Assembly (NCBI GenBank): GCA_016936035.1
Contig: JAFGPU010000091.1
Location: 1-5,820 of the forward strand
DNA length: 5,820 nucleotides
Reading direction: 5' to 3'
Source of the DNA: Acidimicrobiales bacterium
GTDB lineage: Bacteria > Actinomycetota > Acidimicrobiia > Acidimicrobiales > VFJN01
The translations under genes and the position numbers were made by a program. The stretch's first letter is position 1, and each line of letters starts with the position of its first letter. The notes beneath the pieces are model-generated. The model saw only the letters and a program-made list of their open reading frames with translations. It was not told the origin of the DNA and did not search any database. Shown in pieces: positions 1 to 5,820 of the stretch.

Positions 1-1
1 C

Positions 2-55
2 GCCCTCGTCGCCAACGTGGGCTGGCTGCGCTGGCGGTCGCGCCGCGCGCCGTAG
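2..55 (+). CDS. C-terminal end of an unidentified upstream gene (partial)
   Basis: Reading from base 2 gives 17 codons, ALVANVGWLRWRSRRAP, followed by a TAG stop at 53-55. Every sense codon ends in G or C, as expected for a real gene in this GC-rich genome, while the other two forward frames have no such pattern. The peptide is a short hydrophobic stretch followed by an Arg-rich tail, which resembles the cytoplasmic end of a membrane protein. That resemblance is inference from very little sequence. The start and most of the gene lie outside the window, so no function can be assigned. Confidence 0.5.
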   Translation, partial: ALVANVGWLRWRSRRAP

Positions 56-84
56 GGCATGGCGAGGCCGCTCGCGCGCGCCGC

Positions 85-90
85 TAGGGT
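85..90 (+). promoter_or_regulatory. Possible -10 element of the esterase gene
   Basis: TAGGGT fits the actinobacterial TANNNT -10 pattern and lies 33 bp before the GTG at 124. This would give a short 5' UTR of about 26 nt that contains the purine-rich ribosome binding site. No good -35 hexamer is visible about 17 bp upstream, so the call rests on the hexamer and its position only. Confidence 0.3.
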
Positions 91-108
91 TCCGCAGGCA
101 GTCCACAC

Positions 109-119
109 GGGGGGGGGAG
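109..119 (+). promoter_or_regulatory. G-rich ribosome binding site for the esterase gene
   Basis: A run of nine G followed by AG ends 4 nt before the GTG at 124. GGGGAG/GGGGGG can pair with the anti-Shine-Dalgarno end of 16S rRNA. The closest pairing gives short spacing, but the G run allows pairing further upstream at 5-9 nt. It supports GTG 124 as the start and is the only clear Shine-Dalgarno sequence in the window. Confidence 0.5.
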
Positions 120-123
120 CCAC

Positions 124-1203
124 GTGCGAGCGCGAGTGGTGGCGGCACTGGCCGTCGCGATGTCGGTCACGGCGGGTGGGTGCTCAGGCGACGACGGCGC
201 GTCCGACGATGCCGTCGACGATCCGGCTGCGGTCGACGACGGCTCCGACGGCCGCACCGGCGCGAGCGCGGCGCCTGCACCGTCGCCTGGCTGCGACGGC
301 GGGCCCGACGCAGCTGCCGACCTCGAGGAGATGACCCTCGACGTGGCGGGAACGTCCCGGCGCTATCTGGTGTCGGCCCCGGGATGGGACGGAGGCGATC
401 CGCTGCCGGTCGTGCTCGACTTCCACGGCCTTGCCGAGGGCGCCGAGGTCCACGCCCAGATGTCCCAGCTCGGGCCCAAGGGGGTGGACGAGGGTTTCAT
501 CACCGTCTTCCCCCACGGCACGGGCGAGCCCGTGCGGTGGGACGGCGACCTCGACCCGTCCGCCAACCCCGACCTCGAGTACGTCACGGCGCTGCTCGAC
601 ACGGTCGAGTCCGAGCGGTGCGTCGACCGCGCCCGGGTCTACGCCACCGGCCTGTCCAACGGGGCGATGATGTCGTCGACGCTGGCCTGTGTGATGGCTG
701 ACCGCATCGCCGCCATCGCGCCGGTGGCGGGCATCCAGATGCCCGACGGCTGCGACCCCGAGCGGCCGGTCCCGGTGCTGACGTTCCACGGCACGGCCGA
801 CCCGCTCCTCATGTTCAACGGCGGCATCAACACCGATGCCCTGGCGCCCGTGCTGGGCGGGGGTGACGAGGCCGCCGGCGGCACGACGACGACCACACCT
901 CCGCCCCCCGACCTGGAGGGTCCGGGGTACCCGGAGACCGTCGGCCAGTGGGCGGCGCTGAACGGCTGCGACGACGCGTTCACCGACGAGGACGTCTCGG
1001 ACATGGTCGTGCACCGCACCTACGACTGCCCGGCCGAGGCGCCGGTCGAGTTCTACATCATCGAGGGCGGCGGCCACACGTGGCCGTCGAGCGAGTTCAG
1101 CCAGTCGATCGAGTCCATCGTCGGGCCCACGACGTTCGACATCGACGCCAGCGAGCTCGCCTGGACGTTCTTCCAGCAGTTCTCCCTGCCGGCCACGGAC
1201 TGA
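124..1203 (+). CDS. Secreted PHB depolymerase / LpqC-like esterase, probable lipoprotein
   Basis: This 359-residue alpha/beta hydrolase probably cleaves ester bonds (polyhydroxyalkanoate, feruloyl or related esters) outside the membrane. The N-terminus has Arg residues, a hydrophobic stretch (about 5-17) and a Cys at 20 in the context TAGGC, a weak lipobox, so lipid anchoring is likely. Residues about 21-56 are an Asp/Ala/Gly-rich linker. The catalytic domain follows: HG at 101-102 (oxyanion region), GLSNG with nucleophile Ser178, Asp226 in HGTADPLL, and His318 in GGGHTWP, which together form a complete triad. Cysteines at 57, 166, 189, 210, 282 and 302 could form disulfides, consistent with export. 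A Thr/Pro-rich low-complexity insert (about 245-268) lies between Asp226 and His318. GTG 124 is chosen because it gives the signal sequence and follows a G-rich ribosome binding site. The family is secure; the substrate is not known from sequence. Confidence 0.87.
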   Translation: MRARVVAALAVAMSVTAGGCSGDDGASDDAVDDPAAVDDGSDGRTGASAAPAPSPGCDGGPDAAADLEEMTLDVAGTSRRYLVSAPGWDGGDPLPVVLDFHGLAEGAEVHAQMSQLGPKGVDEGFITVFPHGTGEPVRWDGDLDPSANPDLEYVTALLDTVESERCVDRARVYATGLSNGAMMSSTLACVMADRIAAIAPVAGIQMPDGCDPERPVPVLTFHGTADPLLMFNGGINTDALAPVLGGGDEAAGGTTTTTPPPPDLEGPGYPETVGQWAALNGCDDAFTDEDVSDMVVHRTYDCPAEAPVEFYIIEGGGHTWPSSEFSQSIESIVGPTTFDIDASELAWTFFQQFSLPATD

Positions 1204-1210
1204 ATCCGCC

Positions 1211-1226
1211 AGGTGCGGGAGCACCT
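1211..1226 (+). other. Short perfect stem-loop after the esterase gene
   Basis: AGGTGC (1211-1216) and GCACCT (1221-1226) form a perfect 6-bp stem with a GGGA loop, 7 nt after the esterase stop. There is no T tract, so it is not a classical intrinsic terminator. Its last T is also the first base of the -10-like TACGAT of the next gene, so the stem may be partly coincidental. Confidence 0.3.
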
Positions 1227-1231
1227 ACGAT
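1226..1231 (+). promoter_or_regulatory. Probable -10 element of the small membrane protein gene
   Basis: TACGAT matches TANNNT and lies 7 nt before the GTG at 1239, so transcription would start at or next to that codon and give a leaderless mRNA. No Shine-Dalgarno sequence precedes GTG 1239. The -35 region is weak. Confidence 0.5.
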
Positions 1232-1238
1232 GCGCTCC

Positions 1239-1625
1239 GTGTCGTCATCTGGACCGCATCCGCCCATGGCCGCCCAACCACTCGTGACCATCGGCGACGT
1301 CGCGGTCTCGCAGACCGAGTACGCCACGCCGGCGGGCACCTTCCCCCTGGCCCGCACCCAGTGGATCGTGCAGGAGAACGTCCACACGACGCAGGGCATC
1401 CCCACCTACGCGATCGTGCTCGCCGTGCTGTTCTTCCTCGTGTGCCTGCTCGGGTTGCTGTTCCTGCTCGTCAAGGAGGAGCGGACGGCCGGCTACGTCC
1501 AGGTGACCGTGCAGGGGCACGGGACGTTCCACGCCACCCAGATCCCCGTGCACGACCGCATGCAGGTCGGCGACATCCACCAGCGGGTCAACTACGTGCG
1601 GTCGCTCGTGGCGGCGCTCGGCTGA
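1239..1625 (+). CDS. Small single-pass membrane protein of unknown function
   Basis: The product is 128 residues from GTG 1239. ATG 1230 (131 residues) and ATG 1266 (119 residues) are in-frame alternatives; GTG 1239 is preferred because a -10-like TACGAT lies 7 nt upstream. An N-terminal soluble part (about 1-53) holds a [19 protein letters not shown] stretch. One strongly hydrophobic segment follows (about 55-78, rich in Leu, Phe and Val), then KEER, as at a cytoplasmic boundary. A C-terminal part of about 45 residues ([19 protein letters not shown] and onward) looks like a small beta-rich domain. I have a vague recollection of similar uncharacterised actinobacterial proteins, but no function is known to me. 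Codon third positions are strongly G/C, supporting a real gene. Its neighbours do not suggest a role. Confidence 0.72.
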   Translation: MSSSGPHPPMAAQPLVTIGDVAVSQTEYATPAGTFPLARTQWIVQENVHTTQGIPTYAIVLAVLFFLVCLLGLLFLLVKEERTAGYVQVTVQGHGTFHATQIPVHDRMQVGDIHQRVNYVRSLVAALG

Positions 1626-1649
1626 CGGCGGCGCGACGGGTCGGGACGC

Positions 1650-1663
1650 GCGTGCCACCACGC
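1650..1663 (+). terminator. Weak hairpin downstream of the membrane protein gene
   Basis: GCGTG (1650-1654) and CACGC (1659-1663) form a 5-bp stem with a CCAC loop, 24 nt after the stop at 1625. There is no T tract. It may help end transcription before the uvrB promoter, but stems this short are common by chance in GC-rich DNA. The rest of the 100-bp gap holds only the uvrB promoter elements. Confidence 0.2.
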
Positions 1664-1712
1664 CCGGACCTCGGCCCGCCCTTTCGCCGGCTCGAACGTC
1701 ACAGGTCGCCGG

Positions 1713-1718
1713 TACAGT
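1713..1718 (+). promoter_or_regulatory. Probable -10 element of uvrB
   Basis: TACAGT fits TANNNT and ends 7 nt before GTG 1726, which predicts a leaderless uvrB mRNA. No Shine-Dalgarno sequence is present and no strong -35 is visible. A CGAAC half-site that could belong to a LexA operator lies at 1693-1697, but its second half is missing. Confidence 0.5.
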
Positions 1719-1725
1719 CCTTTCG

Positions 1726-3768
1726 GTGACCGTCAAGACCGACGTGCCCTTCAAGATGGTCTCCGAGTTCGAGCCGGCCGGCGACCAGCCCAAGGCCATC
1801 GCCGCGCTCAGCGAGGGCATCGCCAACGGCGAGCGCTACCAGACGCTGCTCGGCATCACGGGGTCGGGCAAGAGCGCCACCATCGCCTGGACCATCGAAC
1901 AGGTGCAGAAGCCCACGCTGGTCATCGCACCCAACAAGTCGCTGGCCGCCCAGCTGGCCAACGAGTTCCGCGAGTTCTTCCCCCACAACCGGGTCGAGTA
2001 CTTCGTCAGCTACTACGACTACTACCAGCCCGAGGCGTACATCGCGTCGTCCGACACCTACATCGAGAAGGACTCCTCGGTCAACGACGAGATCGACCGC
2101 CTGCGCCACTCGGCGACGTCCGCGCTGCTGACCCGGCGCGACGTCATCGTGGTCGCCTCGGTGTCGTGCATCTACGGCCTGGGTTCGCCCGAGGAGTATC
2201 GCGACAACCTGTTGTTCCTTCGCCACGGCGAGGAGATCGACCAGCGGGCGGTGCTCCGCAAGCTGGTCGACATGCAGTACGACCGCAACGACATGAACCT
2301 CACCCGGGGCACGTTCCGCGTCCGCGGCGACACCATCGAGCTGCACCCGGCCTACGACGAGACGGCGGTGCGCATCGAGCTGTTCGGCGACGAGATCGAG
2401 CGCATGACGGTGGTCGATCCGCTCACCGGCGAGCAGCTGCGGGTGCTCGACGAGCTCGCGATCTACCCGGCCACCCACTACGTGGCCGGCGAGGAGCGCA
2501 TGCAGCAGGCCATCACGCGCATCGAGGCCGAGCTGGCCGAGCGCCTCCAGCACTTCGAGAAGGAGGGCAAGCTGCTCGAGGCGCAGCGCCTGCGCATGCG
2601 CACGCAGTACGACCTCGAGATGATGCAAGAGGTCGGCTTCTGCAACGGCATCGAGAACTACTCGGCGCCCATCGACGGTCGGGCGGCGGGCGAGGCGCCC
2701 AACACGCTGCTCGACTTCTTCCCCGACGACTACCTGCTCGTCATCGACGAGAGCCACGTGGCGGTGCCGCAGCTCCACGGCCAGTACGAGGGCGACCGCA
2801 GCCGCAAGCTCGAGCTGATCGAGCACGGCTTCCGCCTGCCGTCCGCGGCCGACAACCGGCCGCTGCGCTTCGAAGAGGTCATCGACCGCATCAACCAGGT
2901 CGTGTTTCTGTCCGCCACCCCGTCCGACTACGAGCTCGAGGTGTCGTCCACCGTCGTCGAGCAGATCGTCCGGCCCACCGGGCTGGTCGACCCCGAGGTC
3001 ATGGTGCGCCCCACGAAGGGCCAGATCGACGACCTGCTGTCCGAGATCCGCCAGCGCATCGACCGCGACCAGCGCGTGCTCGTCACCACGCTCACCAAGA
3101 AGATGGCGGAGGATCTCAGCGACTACCTGCTCGAGCAGGGCCTGCGCGTCCGCTACCTGCACTCCAACATCGACACGATCGAGCGCATCGAGATCCTGCG
3201 GGCGCTGCGGCTCGGCGAGTTCGACGTGCTGGTGGGCATCAACCTTCTGCGCGAGGGCCTCGACCTGCCCGAGGTGTCGCTGGTCGCCATCCTCGACGCC
3301 GACAAGGAGGGGTTCCTCCGCAGCGAGACGTCGCTCATCCAGACGATCGGCCGAGCGGCCCGCAACGTCGACGGCCAGGTGATCATGTACGCCGACACGG
3401 TCACCGACTCGATGACCAGGGCCATCGGCGAGACCCAGCGTCGGCGCCAGCTGCAGCTGGCCTACAACGCCGAGCACGGCATCGAGCCGCAGACGATCCG
3501 CAAGGCGGTCAACGACATCCTCGCCCACCTGCGGCCCGCCGAGGGTGCGCCGACTCCCGGCGACGGTCGCCGACGTGGCCGCCCGGGTGCGGCGGCCAAG
3601 CTGCGCGACGAGCTGGCCGATCTGCCGCCCACCGAGCTGGGTCGGCTCATCCAGACGCTCGAGGAAGAGATGCACGAGGCGGCCGCCGACCTGCGCTTCG
3701 AGTACGCTGCCCGCCTGCGCGACGAGGTCAAGGAGCTGAAGCGCGAGCTGCGCGAGGCCGGGGTGTGA
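1726..3768 (+). CDS. uvrB: Excinuclease ABC subunit UvrB
   Basis: UvrB is the DNA-binding, ATP-dependent helicase-like subunit of bacterial nucleotide excision repair. UvrA loads it at a lesion, it verifies the damage, and it then recruits the UvrC nuclease. The 680 residues match the usual family length. Visible elements in order: the [12 protein letters not shown] start region (14-25); Walker A GITGSGKS (43-50); the beta-hairpin region rich in Tyr (92-131, with [11 protein letters not shown] and DTYIEKDSS) that inserts between DNA strands; the DESH box (341-344) for ATP hydrolysis; SATP (396-399, motif III); [13 protein letters not shown] (504-516, motif V); QTIGRAARN (539-547, motif VI); and a C-terminal UVR domain (about 638-672) that contacts UvrA or UvrC. 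GTG 1726 is chosen because a -10-like TACAGT lies 7 nt upstream; ATG 1756 is an internal alternative that would cut into the conserved N-terminus. No key residue is missing. Confidence 0.98.
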   Translation: MTVKTDVPFKMVSEFEPAGDQPKAIAALSEGIANGERYQTLLGITGSGKSATIAWTIEQVQKPTLVIAPNKSLAAQLANEFREFFPHNRVEYFVSYYDYYQPEAYIASSDTYIEKDSSVNDEIDRLRHSATSALLTRRDVIVVASVSCIYGLGSPEEYRDNLLFLRHGEEIDQRAVLRKLVDMQYDRNDMNLTRGTFRVRGDTIELHPAYDETAVRIELFGDEIERMTVVDPLTGEQLRVLDELAIYPATHYVAGEERMQQAITRIEAELAERLQHFEKEGKLLEAQRLRMRTQYDLEMMQEVGFCNGIENYSAPIDGRAAGEAPNTLLDFFPDDYLLVIDESHVAVPQLHGQYEGDRSRKLELIEHGFRLPSAADNRPLRFEEVIDRINQVVFLSATPSDYELEVSSTVVEQIVRPTGLVDPEVMVRPTKGQIDDLLSEIRQRIDRDQRVLVTTLTKKMAEDLSDYLLEQGLRVRYLHSNIDTIERIEILRALRLGEFDVLVGINLLREGLDLPEVSLVAILDADKEGFLRSETSLIQTIGRAARNVDGQVIMYADTVTDSMTRAIGETQRRRQLQLAYNAEHGIEPQTIRKAVNDILAHLRPAEGAPTPGDGRRRGRPGAAAKLRDELADLPPTELGRLIQTLEEEMHEAAADLRFEYAARLRDEVKELKRELREAGV

Positions 3769-3796
3769 CCGTACGCCCGGTCGACGTCCGTCGTGC

Positions 3797-3802
3797 GACA
3801 CT
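3797..3802 (+). promoter_or_regulatory. Possible -10 element of the methyltransferase gene
   Basis: GACACT keeps the two most conserved -10 bases (A at position 2, T at position 6) and ends 6 nt before ATG 3809, which again suggests a leaderless transcript. The gap to uvrB is only 40 bp, so readthrough from uvrB is equally possible. There is no Shine-Dalgarno sequence. Confidence 0.3.
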
Positions 3803-3808
3803 CCTGGC

Positions 3809-4681
3809 ATGCCACCCCGTCGCGACGAGATGGTCGCCGCCCAGTACTTCACCGCGGTCGCCGGCATGGCGGCCATGCGCCACTGCCTCACCCGCCCGTC
3901 GTCGGTCCGCGACCGCCTCGACGACGTCCGCACCATCGTCGAACGGCTCGACGAGTTCCCCAACGACCTGGTCATTCCGCTGGTCGAGCACGAGGTGTCA
4001 CCCGGCTACGACATCTGGGCCGAGCGCTATGACGGGCCGAACCCCGCCGTCGACGTCGACGCGACCGAGGTGCACGACATGCTGGCGGCACTGCCGGCGG
4101 GGGTCGCCCTCGACGCCGCGTGCGGCACAGGACGGCACAGCCGCCATCTGGCCGACCGCGGCTTCGAGGTGATCGGCGTCGACACCAACCGCACCATGCT
4201 GGCGCGGGCCGAAGCGAAGGTACCCGAGGGCGACTTCCGCATCGGTGACGTGACGGCGCTTCCTGTCGACGACGGCGCAGTCGACGTGGTCGTGTGCTCC
4301 CTCGCACTCACCCACGTGGCCGACCTGGGGGCTGCGATCGCCGAGTTCGCCCGGGTGGTGCGTCCCGGCGGCACGGTCATCGTCTCCGACATGCATCCGG
4401 TGTCGGTGAGCTTCGGGGGCGCAGCCATCTTCCCGACCGGCAGCGAGCAGTTCGAGCTCCACTTCGTCCGCAACCTCGTGCACCCGGTGAGCGCGTACGT
4501 CGGTGCGGCCGTCGACGCCGGGCTGGCCGTGCGCGAATGTCGCGAGCCGGCGGTGCCGGAAGCCGCCATCACTGGCAACCCGGCCCACCCCGCACTGCCC
4601 GCGGCCGTGCGACAGGCGTATGACGGGTTGCCCTTCCTCCTGGTCTGGCGCCTCGAACGCGACCGGGCCGTGGCCGGCTGA
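3809..4681 (+). CDS. Class I SAM-dependent methyltransferase, substrate unknown
   Basis: The 290-residue product has a Rossmann-fold methyltransferase core of the Methyltransf_11/25 kind. The SAM-binding motif I is LDAACGTGRHS (D102, G106, G108). Motif II ends in the acidic D125 (VIGVD), which should bind the SAM ribose. GDVTALPV (146-153) is the adenine-contact region. VDVVVCSLALTHV (158-170) is the motif IV strand, and ARVVRPGGTVIVSD (180-193) is the conserved post-core turn. About 95 residues precede motif I, largely helical and containing PGYDIWAERYD, a segment typical of small-molecule methyltransferases. The C-terminal third, with several His and Pro residues, probably forms the substrate side. 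ATG 3809 is favoured by the upstream -10-like element; ATG 3830 is an alternative. It lies 40 bp after uvrB and 102 bp before uvrA, but nothing in it indicates a DNA-repair role. The enzyme class is secure; the substrate is not. Confidence 0.88.
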   Translation: MPPRRDEMVAAQYFTAVAGMAAMRHCLTRPSSVRDRLDDVRTIVERLDEFPNDLVIPLVEHEVSPGYDIWAERYDGPNPAVDVDATEVHDMLAALPAGVALDAACGTGRHSRHLADRGFEVIGVDTNRTMLARAEAKVPEGDFRIGDVTALPVDDGAVDVVVCSLALTHVADLGAAIAEFARVVRPGGTVIVSDMHPVSVSFGGAAIFPTGSEQFELHFVRNLVHPVSAYVGAAVDAGLAVRECREPAVPEAAITGNPAHPALPAAVRQAYDGLPFLLVWRLERDRAVAG

Positions 4682-4737
4682 CGCGGCGGGCGGCAAACGT
4701 GGCACCGGCCGAGGCACAGCCGCCGGCGACGGCGAAG

Positions 4738-4751
4738 CGAACATCTGTTCC
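4738..4751 (+). promoter_or_regulatory. LexA-binding SOS box upstream of uvrA
   Basis: CGAACATCTGTTCC contains the perfect inverted repeat GAAC-N4-GTTC. It matches 9 of the 10 arm bases of the Gram-positive/actinobacterial SOS box (CGAAC-N4-GTTCG), with only the final base differing. It lies 32 bp before the uvrA GTG and covers the position where the -35 element should be, so bound LexA would block RNA polymerase. uvrA is a classical LexA target, so both site and context agree. Confidence 0.85.
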
Positions 4752-4769
4752 TCGGTTGCGCGCGCCGGG

Positions 4770-4775
4770 TAGCCT
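4770..4775 (+). promoter_or_regulatory. Probable -10 element of uvrA
   Basis: TAGCCT fits TANNNT, lies 18 bp after the LexA box and ends 8 nt before GTG 4784. The predicted transcription start is at or within a few bases of the GTG, so the mRNA is probably leaderless. The -35 position (about 4746-4752) falls inside the LexA box. Confidence 0.5.
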
Positions 4776-4783
4776 CTGAAGCC

Positions 4784-5782
<999 letters not shown>

Positions 5783-5820
5783 GGCGAGTTGAACGAGAAG
5801 TTGCGGGGAGCGAGCTCCTC

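Noticed and set aside
184..1224. Minus-strand frame opposite the esterase gene
   Set aside because: The opposite strand encodes a complete hydrolase with signal sequence and triad; the minus product is low-complexity.
1626..1725. A small gene or RNA in the gap before uvrB
   Set aside because: No open frame with coding bias and no stable structure beyond a 5-bp stem; only promoter elements are supported.
1699..3975. Very long minus-strand open frame (758 codons) opposite uvrB
   Set aside because: It is an antisense shadow of GC-rich codon usage in uvrB. Its translation is Leu/Val/Arg/Asp-rich low-complexity sequence with no recognisable motif, while the + strand encodes a full UvrB.
2166..4172. 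+ strand 668-codon frame overlapping uvrB and the methyltransferase
   Set aside because: It is Arg/Pro/Ala-rich off-frame translation of two real genes, with no family motifs.

Overview
The window is high-GC DNA with strong third-position G/C, mostly GTG starts and promoters set directly against start codons. This fits an actinobacterium (Actinomycetota). The UvrB and UvrA sequences and the gene order suggest an Acidimicrobiia-like lineage, but that placement is inference. All genes lie on the + strand.

Layout. Positions 2-55 hold the last codons of an unidentified upstream gene. 124-1203 encodes a secreted, probably lipid-anchored esterase of the polyhydroxybutyrate depolymerase / LpqC-like alpha/beta hydrolase family with a full Ser-Asp-His triad. 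1239-1625 encodes a small single-pass membrane protein of unknown function. 1726-3768 is a complete uvrB. 3809-4681 is a class I SAM-dependent methyltransferase of unknown substrate. 4784 onward is the 5' third of uvrA. Intergenic gaps are short (35-102 bp) and mainly hold promoter-like elements. No RNA gene, mobile element or CRISPR array was seen.

How the genes work together. UvrA and UvrB are the damage-recognition subunits of nucleotide excision repair. A near-perfect actinobacterial/Gram-positive LexA (SOS) box lies over the likely uvrA promoter (4738-4751), whereas uvrB has at most a half-site. Four of the genes have a -10-like hexamer 6-8 nt before the start codon and no Shine-Dalgarno sequence, which points to leaderless mRNAs. 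The methyltransferase between uvrB and uvrA has no recognisable repair role.

The most unusual feature is the right end. From about 5720 the sequence folds back on itself. Positions 5746-5820 are the reverse complement of 5645-5719 with 68 of 75 matches, and the differences follow codon logic. The uvrA reading frame is therefore broken after residue 312 and runs into a false stop at 5780. This is most likely a chimeric contig end joining two related uvrA alleles, not a biological system. I found no convincing novel system; the other genes are ordinary housekeeping or accessory genes.
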